A stretch of 64,000 bases of DNA, from assembly GCF_007827455.1 (NCBI RefSeq), contig NZ_VISM01000001.1, forward strand, positions 682,001-746,000, read 5' to 3'. The position numbers and the translations under genes were made by a program. The notes beneath the pieces are model-generated. The model was not told the origin of the DNA. It searched no databases and was given only the letters and a program-made list of their open reading frames with translations. This document shows positions 8,481-17,624 of this stretch, piece after piece (within the stretch, counting starts at the first letter, position 1; each line of letters starts with the position of its first letter). This DNA is from Lutibacter sp. Hel_I_33_5 (GTDB lineage Bacteria > Bacteroidota > Bacteroidia > Flavobacteriales > Flavobacteriaceae).

Positions 8481-9331
8481 AATCGCCAACAAACAATTCT
8501 AGTTACTTTATTGCCTTGAGACATTGGAATCACTTTAAATTCAGAGACATTTAATTTTTTTGATGATTTTTTTAAACTCTCTACATTTTCTTTTTTCGAA
8601 ACCAAACTTGTAAACCAAGTACTTGTTTTTGGAAATTGCGAACTTTCGTATAAATAAGTATGCAAAAATGCTTTTTCACCACCAACATACCAAAGTTCAT
8701 TATTATTTCCAGAGAAATTTCTAACAGCGTTATTACCTAAATTTCTTGATTTTCTTTTATTTGCACCTCTTGCTTCTTCTGCAGATTTGTAAAATGGAGG
8801 ATTACACATAGTAACTGTAAAAGAATCATTCTCTTCAATAATTCCTTTTAAAATATTCATTTCATCAAACTGTTGGCGTAATTCGATTTTATGATCAAAA
8901 TTATTATCATCTATAATATCTTGTGCAGTATCTAATGAATCTAAATCAATATCAGTTGCTACAAAACTCCAATCATATTCAGTTACTCCTAATAGCGGAT
9001 ATATACAAGTTGCACCAGTTCCAATATCTAAAACTTTGATATCATTTTTATCAACTATTAAATCATTTAAATAATGAATATAATCTAAACGCCCGGGAAT
9101 TGGCGGGCATAAATTTTCATCAGGGAAATCCCAAATAGATATTTTATCATAAGAAAACAATAAAGCTTTATTTAATTCTTTTACTGCTTTAGTATTTGAA
9201 AAGTCAATACTTAAATTTCCAAATTTATTTTCTAATACAAATTCTTTTAAAGAAGGATTATTAATAATTAATTCATTAAAGTTATACCCTTTATTAAATT
9301 TATTTTTTGGATGTAATTTTTTTTCTGTCAT
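8477..9331 (-). CDS. rlmF: 23S rRNA adenine(1618)-N6-methyltransferase
   Basis: This SAM-dependent methyltransferase modifies A1618 of 23S rRNA. The 284-residue protein starts MTEKKLHPKNKFNKGYNF, typical of RlmF. It has the SAM-binding motif VLDIGTGATCIYPL and the N6-adenine catalytic motif NPPFYKSAEEA near residue 175. A 13-codon in-frame extension upstream was rejected because family members begin at this point. The 3' end overlaps the convergent membrane-protein gene by four bases. No operon partner is evident. Confidence 0.95.
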   Translation of the reverse strand: MTEKKLHPKNKFNKGYNFNELIINNPSLKEFVLENKFGNLSIDFSNTKAVKELNKALLFSYDKISIWDFPDENLCPPIPGRLDYIHYLNDLIVDKNDIKVLDIGTGATCIYPLLGVTEYDWSFVATDIDLDSLDTAQDIIDDNNFDHKIELRQQFDEMNILKGIIEENDSFTVTMCNPPFYKSAEEARGANKRKSRNLGNNAVRNFSGNNNELWYVGGEKAFLHTYLYESSQFPKTSTWFTSLVSKKENVESLKKSSKKLNVSEFKVIPMSQGNKVTRIVCWRF

Positions 9332-9528
9332 TTTTTTAAAAGCATACAAATAAAAGGCAAAATTTAACAAGAACTATTAAAAAACCTTACTATTTTGATT
9401 GAAAAAAGGCTACTACATTTATACTACAGAGCCAAAAACAGTTAAAATAAATACTATTTTTACTGTAAGTTCAGGAAATTAAATAAAATCCCCTAAAATT
9501 ATTAAGTCCCCCAATTACTGTCCATAAA

Positions 9529-9563
9529 AGCCGTTTCAATCTCATAGATTAAACGGTTTTTTT
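9529..9563 (-). terminator. terminator after bshC
   Basis: GCCGTTTCAATCT pairs with AGATTAAACGGT (one mismatch) across a CAT loop, with a T run on the plus strand and an A/T-rich flank on the minus strand. It lies between the convergent-facing ends near rlmF and bshC; the direction is less certain than the hairpin. Confidence 0.5.
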
Positions 9564-9592
9564 ATTTGATATAAATATAAATCTGATTAAAA

Positions 9593-11212
9593 CTACAAAA
9601 CAATTATTGAAAATTCTAAAGCTAAAGGTTCTAATTTATTTTTTAAATGATGAATAAAATCATTTCCAAATTCTAAATAATATTCAGAAAAATTACTTTG
9701 ACGTTCTTCTAAACTTTGATTAGGAAACAGCTGGTTTTGCAATTCAGTTATATTAGAAACTAGTTCTTTTTGTTTTCTTTTTTCAGCTTTTAATAAACGT
9801 TTTTCTAGATTCTCTAATCCTTTTACTTGTTTTCTTTCTTGCGCATTTACGGCTCCGACAAAAGAAACATCAGTTTGTTTTGCAATTTCTTTTAATGCTG
9901 AAAATTGATTTTTCAAGAACTCTTTCTGTTTGGAAAAATCAACAGAAACCTCTGAATTTTCAGTTACTTTTTTCTTTAGTAAATCTTGTTGTTTTATAAA
10001 GATTTCTTCTAAAGAAATATTAAGTTTCTCTAACTTTTTAAACTGCTTTTCAGTAATAACTTGAACAGAATTTCGTAATAACAAAATAGGAAAAGGAACA
10101 TTAACTTTTTCAAAATATGCTTTTAACTGCAACCAGTAAGCAATTTCTCCGCCTCCACCAATATAACATAGATTAGGTAATATCACCTCTTGATATAAAG
10201 GTCGCATAATTACATTTGGTGAAAACCTCTCAGGCACCTCATTGAGGTGATTAAGTAATTCACTCTTGCTCCAAACTATAGCTGTGTTTTTTACTTTGTA
10301 TAGATTGTCATCGAAAACAATTCGTTCTCTTATTTCATTTGTTAAATAGAATAAGTTTATTTCTCTAGGATTTACTTGAACTTTATAGTGCTTCTCAAAT
10401 TCAGTATTTGTTGCAGAAACCTCTTTAAAAGAAACTTGTTCAGATAGTTCTTTTTCCACAAAAGGAATAAATAATTTCTTTAAAGAAACATCATCTGCAT
10501 CAATAATAATTAATCCGTATTTTCCAAATAATTCGTTAGCAATATATTTAGTTGCATCTGCTAAATTATTGTGTTTTAAATATCCTTCAGAAAACAAACC
10601 TTTTAAATAGATTGCATTTTTAGAGTTTCCTAAATGCTTAGAAAACTCATCAAAAACTTCTTGTAAACCTTCTGTAGAAAATCGACCTACTCCACCACCA
10701 TCTTTACGATTCCATTGTACTTTTTTATGATTAAAATTAAAATAATTAATCTCATCAAAATCATGATCTTCTGTAGCCATCCAATAAATTGGAACAAAAT
10801 TTTGTTTCGGAAACTTATCTGTTAATTCTTCCGCTAAATTAATTGTAGAAATTATCTTGTATAAAAAATATAAAGGCCCAGTAAATAAGTTTAATTGATG
10901 ACCAGTAGTAATTGTAAATGTATTTTCTTTTTGTAAAGATTCAATATTTTGTTGTGTCTCTTCTGATGTTTTTACAGATAGATATTGATTTTTTAAAGCA
11001 TCTCCTAAAACTTTACGATGAGATTCTGAAACGAGTTCAGAATGACGCTTTTCTTCAATTTGCTTTTTAAATCCTTCTAAATCTGGAAAATTATTATAAA
11101 AAGGTTGAATAATTTCTTTCTGATCTAAATAATCTAACATCGTCTTAGAAAAGAAGCCTGTTTTATGAAAAGGAATGGAATATTTTTTACAGTCTGTTTC
11201 TGTGTTGGTCAT
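9593..11212 (-). CDS. bshC: bacillithiol biosynthesis cysteine-adding enzyme
   Basis: BshC adds cysteine to glucosamine-malate in the last step of bacillithiol synthesis, a cytoplasmic thiol redox buffer. The 539-residue length matches the family. Diagnostic segments include TITTGHQLNLFTGPLYFLYK, PIYWMATEDHDFDEI and LCYIGGGGEIAYWLQL, and a coiled coil occupies the C-terminal third. Residues 57-65 read HSELVSESH, the product of a dispersed palindromic repeat lying in frame (11018-11044). It sits in a variable N-terminal helix, so function is probably kept. BshA and BshB are not in this window. A promoter box ends four bases before the ATG. Confidence 0.95.
   Translation of the reverse strand: MTNTETDCKKYSIPFHKTGFFSKTMLDYLDQKEIIQPFYNNFPDLEGFKKQIEEKRHSELVSESHRKVLGDALKNQYLSVKTSEETQQNIESLQKENTFTITTGHQLNLFTGPLYFLYKIISTINLAEELTDKFPKQNFVPIYWMATEDHDFDEINYFNFNHKKVQWNRKDGGGVGRFSTEGLQEVFDEFSKHLGNSKNAIYLKGLFSEGYLKHNNLADATKYIANELFGKYGLIIIDADDVSLKKLFIPFVEKELSEQVSFKEVSATNTEFEKHYKVQVNPREINLFYLTNEIRERIVFDDNLYKVKNTAIVWSKSELLNHLNEVPERFSPNVIMRPLYQEVILPNLCYIGGGGEIAYWLQLKAYFEKVNVPFPILLLRNSVQVITEKQFKKLEKLNISLEEIFIKQQDLLKKKVTENSEVSVDFSKQKEFLKNQFSALKEIAKQTDVSFVGAVNAQERKQVKGLENLEKRLLKAEKRKQKELVSNITELQNQLFPNQSLEERQSNFSEYYLEFGNDFIHHLKNKLEPLALEFSIIVL
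11017..11047. repeat. dispersed palindromic repeat inside bshC
   Basis: ATTCTGAA (11023-11030) and TTCAGAAT (11036-11043) form an eight-base stem with an ACGAG loop. Together with its flanks this reads in frame as HSELVSESH in BshC. The same decorated peptide is familiar as a translated genomic repeat in Flavobacteriia, so this is an inserted repeat and not a BshC motif. Confidence 0.75.
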
Positions 11213-11216
11213 GTTT

Positions 11217-11224
11217 CAAAAATA
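11217..11224 (-). promoter_or_regulatory. -7 promoter box TATTTTTG for bshC
   Basis: An exact TAnnTTTG match ends four bases before the bshC ATG at 11212. The spacing suggests a leaderless or near-leaderless transcript. Confidence 0.6.
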
Positions 11225-11321
11225 CACTTTTTTAAAACGTTTGTCGAAATTCTAAAAATTTTCTAACAAACTTTTAACGGAAAATAAAATTAATCAGAAC
11301 AATTCAAAAAAGAATATTCTG

Positions 11322-11329
11322 TACATTTG
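11322..11329 (+). promoter_or_regulatory. -7 promoter box TACATTTG for the M14 peptidase
   Basis: An exact TAnnTTTG match lies 22 bases before the ATG at 11352, a usual distance for a short leader. The divergent bshC box lies about 100 bases away. Confidence 0.6.
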
Positions 11330-11351
11330 AATTTAGATCAATTCTTTTTTT

Positions 11352-13847
11352 ATGAAAACCAGACTTTTACTACTCGCATTATTATGCTCTTCATTTATCT
11401 TTTCACAAAATATAAAATCTCCTAAAGAATATTTAGGTTATAAATTGGGTGAACGTTTTACAAGACATCATAAAGTTGTTGACTATTTTAAATACGTGAG
11501 CAAGCAATTATCTAATGTAACACTTGAAAAATACGGAGAAACAAATGAGCATAGACCTTTATATGTTAGTTATATCTCATCACAAGAAAACATCGATAAT
11601 ATTGATAAAATTCGTTTAGCAAATCTTACGCAAGTAGGAATTAAAAGCGCTGGTGTCGCTATAAATAACAAAGCAATTGTTTGGTTAAGTTATAATGTAC
11701 ACGGTAACGAAGCTTCTAGTTCTGAGGCTTCTATGCAAACCTTGTATGAATTAGTTACTTCAAAAAAATCGTATTTAGAAAACACGATTGTAATTATAGA
11801 TCCTTGTATTAATCCTGATGGACGTGATCGTTATGTAAATTGGTTTAATCAAGTTAGTAGCTCTCCTTATAATCCAAACCAAGAAGCAAAAGAACATCAA
11901 GAACCTTGGCCAGGCGGAAGGGCAAATCATTATTTATTTGATTTAAATAGAGATTGGGCTTGGGCTACACAAGTAGAAAGTCAGCAGCGTTTAAAAATTT
12001 ACAATAAATGGATGCCACATATTCATGTTGATTTTCACGAACAATTTATTAATAATCCTTATTATTTTGCTCCTGCCGCAGAACCGTTTCATGAAGTAAT
12101 TTCTGATTGGCAACGCGATTTCCAGGTCCAAATTGGAAAAAATCATGCAAAATATTTCGATAAAAACAACTGGCTATATTTCACCAAAGAAAGTTTTGAT
12201 TTACTTTATCCAAGTTATGGTGATACTTATCCTACTTTTATGGGAGCTATTGGTATGACTTATGAGCAAGCGGGACATGGAATGGCTGGTTTAGGAATTA
12301 ATACTGATCATGGTTATGAATTAACATTAATTGATAGAGTAAAACATCATAAAACTACAGGATTATCTACTGTTGAAATTGCTTCTAAAAATGCAGAAAA
12401 ATTGAATTCTGAATTCAAAAAATTCTTTGATAACAAAAGTTTAAAGTATAAAAGTTATGTGTTAAAAAATGATAATCAAGATAAAACAGATCGTTTAAAA
12501 AGGTTATTAGACAAACATGAAATCAACTATGAATACACAAATAAAGGAAAAGTAAAAGGTTATAATTATACAAGTTTAAAAGATGGTAGTCTAAATGTAT
12601 CTTCAAATGATTTAGTAATACATTCAAGTCAACCAAAAGGAAAAATGGTAAAAGCTTTATTTGAACCAAAAGCAAAATTAGCTGATTCTTTAACTTATGA
12701 TATTACAGCTTGGTCTTTACCATATGCGCATGGTTTTAATGCGATTGCTTCAAAAACTAAAGTAAGTTCATCAAAAAATACAGCTAACAATAAAGTTTAT
12801 AATAATACTTCTCCTAATTCTTACGCTTATTTATCTAAATGGAATAGCTTGGAAGATGCTACTTTTTTAGCTCAACTATTAAAAGAAAATATTAGAGTTC
12901 GTTTTTCTGAAAAGCCTTTTTCTGTTGAAGGAAAATCGTATGATAGAGGTTCGTTAATTATTTTAAGGCATGATAATGTTAAACATAAAAAGTTTGACAA
13001 AAAATTGATTGCTATTACCAATAAATTAGAAAGAAAAATTATCGCTGTTAGCACTGGTTTTGTTAGCTCTGGAGTAGATTTTGGTTCTTATAGTGTAAAT
13101 CCAATTAACAAACAAAAAGTAGCAGTTTTATCTGGTAAAGGAACTTCTTCTTTAGCTTTTGGAGAAATCTGGCATTTCTTTGAAACACAATTAGAATATC
13201 CACTAACAGTTTTAGATACTGATAATTTTGGTAGAGCTGACTTAAATAATTATGATGTTTTAATCATTCCAAATGGATATTATGGAAGTGTATTAAATAA
13301 AAATACATTAGAGAAAATAAAGAAATGGACAAGAAGTGGTGGTACTGTTATTGCCATGAGTAATGCTTTAAGAGCTTTTGCAGATAAAAAAGAGTTTACT
13401 TTAAAAACAAAAAAAGACGAGAAAAAAGACTCTTTAAAATCTAACTTAACCCCCTATGCAGATATAGAACGTAAAAGCACAGAAAATTTTATTACGGGCG
13501 CTATTTTTAAAAGTAAGGTAGATAAAACGCATCCCTTAGCTTTTGGATATTCTGACACTTATTTTTCTCTTAAGTTAGGAAGTAACTCATATAAATTTTT
13601 AAAAGATGTTGGTAATGTTGCCTATTTTACTAAAGATGTAGCAAACGCATCAGGTTTTGCTGGAAAAAAAGCTTTAAAAAACATTCCAGAATCCTTACTT
13701 TTTGGTGAAGAACGAATAGGTAATGGTAGTATTATTTATATGGTAGATAACCCATTGTTTAGGTCTTTTTGGGATAATGGAAAACTGTTTTTTGTAAATG
13801 CTATTTTCTTTAGAAACTCGCATAACATTACCAAAAATAACCAATAG
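11352..13847 (+). CDS. secreted M14-family zinc carboxypeptidase
   Basis: This exported metallopeptidase has 831 residues. A signal peptide ending near FIFSQN is followed by a peptidase M14 domain. Zinc ligands are visible as H-x-x-E in NVHGNEASSS (about 117-120) and a later His in HIHVDFHEQF (about 222-228). A candidate catalytic Glu is in MTYEQAGHG (about 303). The C-terminal third (VAVLSGKGTSSLAFGEIW ... DVLIIPNGYYG) looks like a class I glutamine-amidotransferase fold without an obvious catalytic Cys, as in other large Bacteroidetes M14 proteins. The substrate is unknown. Its last 20 bases overlap the convergent gene that follows. Confidence 0.92.
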   Translation: MKTRLLLLALLCSSFIFSQNIKSPKEYLGYKLGERFTRHHKVVDYFKYVSKQLSNVTLEKYGETNEHRPLYVSYISSQENIDNIDKIRLANLTQVGIKSAGVAINNKAIVWLSYNVHGNEASSSEASMQTLYELVTSKKSYLENTIVIIDPCINPDGRDRYVNWFNQVSSSPYNPNQEAKEHQEPWPGGRANHYLFDLNRDWAWATQVESQQRLKIYNKWMPHIHVDFHEQFINNPYYFAPAAEPFHEVISDWQRDFQVQIGKNHAKYFDKNNWLYFTKESFDLLYPSYGDTYPTFMGAIGMTYEQAGHGMAGLGINTDHGYELTLIDRVKHHKTTGLSTVEIASKNAEKLNSEFKKFFDNKSLKYKSYVLKNDNQDKTDRLKRLLDKHEINYEYTNKGKVKGYNYTSLKDGSLNVSSNDLVIHSSQPKGKMVKALFEPKAKLADSLTYDITAWSLPYAHGFNAIASKTKVSSSKNTANNKVYNNTSPNSYAYLSKWNSLEDATFLAQLLKENIRVRFSEKPFSVEGKSYDRGSLIILRHDNVKHKKFDKKLIAITNKLERKIIAVSTGFVSSGVDFGSYSVNPINKQKVAVLSGKGTSSLAFGEIWHFFETQLEYPLTVLDTDNFGRADLNNYDVLIIPNGYYGSVLNKNTLEKIKKWTRSGGTVIAMSNALRAFADKKEFTLKTKKDEKKDSLKSNLTPYADIERKSTENFITGAIFKSKVDKTHPLAFGYSDTYFSLKLGSNSYKFLKDVGNVAYFTKDVANASGFAGKKALKNIPESLLFGEERIGNGSIIYMVDNPLFRSFWDNGKLFFVNAIFFRNSHNITKNNQ

Positions 13848-14298
13848 ATACTCCAATAGAAATGTTTAATTTTTTAAGATCATTAAATCCTTCAGTATTA
13901 ATCAAATAACCTACCCCTGCAAAAGCATCGACTAAAAAACCTTTTTTAAAAACCCATTGATGTCCTATATCAGCGGCTATTGAAAAAACTGTACTTTCAT
14001 GATTATTATTTTTTAAAGCTAAAACCCCAAAACTAGGGCCTGCATGCCAACCCATAAATGCTTCATCAGAATCAAAATAAAATCTCTGTTCAATTCCAGC
14101 CCCAAAACCATCAATATCATCAACCTTAGCATATAAGGCAGAAAATGAAGCTGTTTGATTATCACTTATTTTAAATTCAAAACCAATATTAGCAATTCCT
14201 AATGCAAGACCCAACGGATTAACTTTTATTGCATTTTTTTGTGCTATTATTGTCTTAAAACAAAATAATAATAAAAATATTAGAATAATTTTTTTCAT
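13828..14298 (-). CDS. small predicted outer-membrane beta-barrel protein
   Basis: This 156-residue protein has a signal peptide (MKKIILIFLLLFCFKTIIAQ) and alternating beta-strand segments rich in Gly and aromatics (FGAGIEQRFYF, HAGPSFGVLAL, VDAFAGVGYLI). It ends in an aromatic residue (SIGYFW), as barrel proteins recognised by BamA do. No precise family can be named. It starts 21 bases after the rimO stop and is probably co-transcribed with it. Its 3' end overlaps that of the M14 peptidase gene by 20 bases. Confidence 0.75.
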   Translation of the reverse strand: MKKIILIFLLLFCFKTIIAQKNAIKVNPLGLALGIANIGFEFKISDNQTASFSALYAKVDDIDGFGAGIEQRFYFDSDEAFMGWHAGPSFGVLALKNNNHESTVFSIAADIGHQWVFKKGFLVDAFAGVGYLINTEGFNDLKKLNISIGVSIGYFW

Positions 14299-14319
14299 TT
14301 TTTTTACTTATTAAAATTT

Positions 14320-15630
14320 TTAAACTGGTTCACCATACAAATCAAAATCACCAGCTTCGGTTATTTTAATATCAATAAATTCTCCAATTTTTATATAATG
14401 CTTTTTTGCATCAACAATAACATCGTTATCAACATCGGGTGAATCAAACTCAGTACGTCCATAAAAATATTCACCATCTTTTCTATCAAATAAACATCTA
14501 AACGTTTTTCCTACTTTTTGTTGATTCAATTCCCAAGAAATTTGAGATTGTATCTCCATAATCTCATTAACACGTTTAAACTTAACGTCTTCAGGAACAT
14601 CATCTTCTAGAACATAAGCTCCTGTATTTTCTTCATGAGAATATTCAAAAGCGCCTAATCTATCAAATCGCATCTCTTCTACCCAATCTTTCAATTCTTG
14701 AAACATCTCTTCTGTCTCTCCTGGATAACCAACAATTAATGTAGTTCTAATTGCCATTTCAGGTACAATATCTCTAAACTTATGAATCAACGCAGTCGTT
14801 TTTTCATGAGTTGTACCTCGTTTCATCGATTTTAACAACTCTGAATTAATGTGTTGTAGTGGAATATCTAAGTAATTACAAACCTTAGGTTCGTTTTTCA
14901 TCACTTCTAAAACATCCATTGGAAAACCTGTTGGAAATGCATAATGCATTCTAATCCATTCAATTCCTTCTATTTTAGTTAAAGCTAATAATAAATCAGC
15001 TAAAGCACGTTTTTTATAAATATCTAAGCCATAATAGGTTAAATCTTGTGCAATTAACATCACTTCTTTAATCCCTTTCTCAGCTAATTTTGTCGCTTCA
15101 ATTACAATTTCTTCAATGGGTGTTGATCTATGTTTTCCTCTCATTAAAGGAATTGCACAAAAAGAACAAGGTCTATCGCAACCTTCTGCAATTTTTAAAT
15201 AGGCATAATGTTTTGGCGTAGTTGTTAAACGTTCTCCAATTAATTCGTGCTTATAATCAGCTTCTAAAACCTTAAGAAGATTAGGTAAATCATGTGTACC
15301 AAAATACTGATCTACATTAGTAATCTCTTTTTCCAAATCTGGCTTATAACGTTCGCTTAAACATCCTGTTACAAAAACCTTATCTATTTCTCCAGCTTCT
15401 TTACGTTGTGCATAATGCAAAATAGTATCTACAGATTCTTCTTTTGCTTTACCTATAAATCCACAGGTATTTATAACTACAATATTTCCATCATCATTTT
15501 CATCCTCATGTACAACGTTTTTTCCATTGGCTTTTAGTTGTCCCATTAACACTTCACTATCATAAACGTTTTTTGAACACCCTAAAGTAACAACGTTGAT
15601 TTTATTTTGTTTGATGGTTTTTGTACGCAT
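14320..15630 (-). CDS. rimO: ribosomal protein S12 methylthiotransferase
   Basis: RimO is a radical-SAM enzyme with two Fe-S clusters that adds a methylthio group to an aspartate of ribosomal protein S12. The 436 residues show the N-terminal UPF0004 domain (VVTLGCSKNVYDSEVLMGQL) with its cysteines, the radical-SAM motif CDRPCSFC near residue 150, and a C-terminal TRAM domain (KVGKTFRCLFDRKD). Length and start agree with the family. A promoter box lies 22 bases upstream. The small barrel gene follows within 21 bases. Confidence 0.97.
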   Translation of the reverse strand: MRTKTIKQNKINVVTLGCSKNVYDSEVLMGQLKANGKNVVHEDENDDGNIVVINTCGFIGKAKEESVDTILHYAQRKEAGEIDKVFVTGCLSERYKPDLEKEITNVDQYFGTHDLPNLLKVLEADYKHELIGERLTTTPKHYAYLKIAEGCDRPCSFCAIPLMRGKHRSTPIEEIVIEATKLAEKGIKEVMLIAQDLTYYGLDIYKKRALADLLLALTKIEGIEWIRMHYAFPTGFPMDVLEVMKNEPKVCNYLDIPLQHINSELLKSMKRGTTHEKTTALIHKFRDIVPEMAIRTTLIVGYPGETEEMFQELKDWVEEMRFDRLGAFEYSHEENTGAYVLEDDVPEDVKFKRVNEIMEIQSQISWELNQQKVGKTFRCLFDRKDGEYFYGRTEFDSPDVDNDVIVDAKKHYIKIGEFIDIKITEAGDFDLYGEPV

Positions 15631-15651
15631 TGAATTTTATTTAAATGGATG

Positions 15652-15659
15652 CAAAAATA
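15652..15659 (-). promoter_or_regulatory. -7 promoter box TATTTTTG for rimO
   Basis: An exact TAnnTTTG match on the minus strand lies 21 bases before the rimO ATG. Confidence 0.6.
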
Positions 15660-15729
15660 AGGGTTTTATACTGATATCTATGAGTTTTATGTAAAGACTC
15701 AAGATTTAGTTGTTTTCTTAGCTTATTTT

Positions 15730-17565
15730 TTAATTCAGTATTTGTGAAATTAAAGAAATACTAAAAATACTTAGCATAAACCAACCAATAAAACCTTGAA
15801 TAATGGACAAGTATCTAGGAAATCCTTTGGTTGGTATTTCTCCAAAACCTAAAGTAGTAAAAGTGTTTATAGATAATGTGAGTGCATTAATAAACTTAAT
15901 AATAACGTCGAAACAAAGCAACATAAATATCCATAAACCCATAAAAACACTAGTAGCTATTTTTTTAGATTTTGGCAAATCAACCCACTTTCCTTTTAAA
16001 ACATCAGTCTTATCAAATAATTTACTAATAATTTTATAATTGGTAGATGAAAAATAATAGATTGGTTTTGCTAACCATAAAAAATAACTTGGAGTTTCTT
16101 TCTGGCTTTTATTCATATAGACTTTAAATTCTTCAAATGACATTAAATCTTGCTTCATATCTTCTTGATAAATTTCCTTCATACTTTCCTTATTTCTAAA
16201 ATAGCGTGTATAAAAACGAAGACGTTTCATTAATCTATTCCTATTAATTGTATCCCAAGAATTCGGAAAAAACAGATAAATAAAAGCAAAAATAAATATC
16301 ACATAAATAGAGATAATGATCGTTCTAGAAGGAGAAGTACCATAAGCTGACAATACTTTTAATAATTGATTGATTTTCCAAGTAAAATAGGTCTTAAAAG
16401 AAGGTTCTATTTTGTTTAAATATTGATACCGTTGAGTTTCTAAATCTTTTAAAGTGATATAAACTTTATTAGCAAAATCAGTATCATATTGCGATTTATA
16501 GCTATCATAAAAAGACCCTAATAATCGTTTCTCAAATTTATAAGAGTTTTCTATTTGAAACTTATATTGAGAAGCATACGTGTTTAATATAGAGTCATTA
16601 TTAAACATAGATTCCATAGAAGCAGAATTTAATGCACTTTTTTTATATAATTTCTCTAAATACTCTAAATAACCATGAAGAGAAACTACTTTATCTTCCC
16701 ATTCATTCCATCTATAAATATCAGTTTTGCTAAAATTTTCGACTCCAAGAATTATTGGTTTTCTATAAATATTATCTGATATTACATTTAAACTTGCAGA
16801 TGAAATACCTGCCTGACTTAATAAAACTGATGCTTCTCCAAAATCGTTATAGGTTAACAGAGTTTCTCTTGTAGTATCTATAAATAAATGTATTGCACCT
16901 TTTCCAATAATTTTGTTATTGAAAAACTCAAATGACCTTAAATTATTAGCATAAAATGAATTTTCTAAGTCTGGTTTTTTATAAATAATTGAATTACTTA
17001 CTGTAACAAATATTGCATTAAAAGTTTCTATGGTTCCAATATCTATAATAGATTCACCTTTTATTTCTGATTGATTAATACTGATATCATTACCATAATT
17101 TTCTGCAACTTTTTCAAAATAGTCTATATAATTGTTTAAAGGGATATTTACATCCATATACAAACCGTTTTCAAAAACACAATTACTGAACACAAGAGAT
17201 GTGGAATTCTCTATAGCAACAGGTTTTTTAAAACGTATATGATGCAATGCAGCGCCAGAATCTTCATATCTATGTTCAAAATGTACATTTTCTAATTCAA
17301 CTTGTACATCAATAATTAAACTATCTGTAGTTGGAAAAATAAAAGAATTATCAATTGACTTGTAGTAAAAATTAGAATCAATTTTTGAGTCAAAAACAAT
17401 AAATGCGTCTTTTAAAACAAATACGGAATCTTTAGTAGATGTCAACGCTTTAACAAATTGCGTATGCGAAATCTTACGAAGTTCGTTAGCAGGTTTTTGT
17501 GCAAATAATAGGTTTACATATAAAAATATGTATAAAAAATTAAGATACTTATATGACTGGGGCAT
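15730..17565 (-). CDS. potassium-channel-like pore protein with large N-terminal exported domain
   Basis: This 611-residue protein has a signal peptide (about 1-24) and a long beta-rich exported domain with short repeated strand units (LVFSNCVFENGLYM, FFNNKIIGKGAIHLF) that recall a right-handed beta-helix. TM1 lies near 408-432 (RTIIISIYVIFIFAFIYLFF), followed by a basic cytoplasmic linker. The end is an Ion_trans_2-like TM-pore-TM unit with filter-like TTLGFGEIP near 571-580. The filter resembles TVGYG but reads TLGFG, so ion selectivity is uncertain. The ATG at 17565 is preferred because the alternative TTG at 17586 lies in the promoter box. Confidence 0.75.
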   Translation of the reverse strand: MPQSYKYLNFLYIFLYVNLLFAQKPANELRKISHTQFVKALTSTKDSVFVLKDAFIVFDSKIDSNFYYKSIDNSFIFPTTDSLIIDVQVELENVHFEHRYEDSGAALHHIRFKKPVAIENSTSLVFSNCVFENGLYMDVNIPLNNYIDYFEKVAENYGNDISINQSEIKGESIIDIGTIETFNAIFVTVSNSIIYKKPDLENSFYANNLRSFEFFNNKIIGKGAIHLFIDTTRETLLTYNDFGEASVLLSQAGISSASLNVISDNIYRKPIILGVENFSKTDIYRWNEWEDKVVSLHGYLEYLEKLYKKSALNSASMESMFNNDSILNTYASQYKFQIENSYKFEKRLLGSFYDSYKSQYDTDFANKVYITLKDLETQRYQYLNKIEPSFKTYFTWKINQLLKVLSAYGTSPSRTIIISIYVIFIFAFIYLFFPNSWDTINRNRLMKRLRFYTRYFRNKESMKEIYQEDMKQDLMSFEEFKVYMNKSQKETPSYFLWLAKPIYYFSSTNYKIISKLFDKTDVLKGKWVDLPKSKKIATSVFMGLWIFMLLCFDVIIKFINALTLSINTFTTLGFGEIPTKGFPRYLSIIQGFIGWFMLSIFSISLISQILN

Positions 17566-17583
17566 TAATAAGGATTTAATACC

Positions 17584-17591
17584 CAAATATA
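17584..17591 (-). promoter_or_regulatory. -7 promoter box TATATTTG for the channel-like gene
   Basis: An exact TAnnTTTG match lies 18 bases before the preferred ATG at 17565. It includes the TTG that would otherwise be a longer start, so it decides the start. Confidence 0.6.
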
Positions 17592-17624
17592 CTCTTTTAA
17601 GTTTTTAAAAGAATAATAGTTTTT

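Noticed and set aside
11018..11044. HSELVSESH as a conserved functional motif of BshC
   Set aside because: The DNA is a palindromic repeat; the peptide is its translation and not a family motif.
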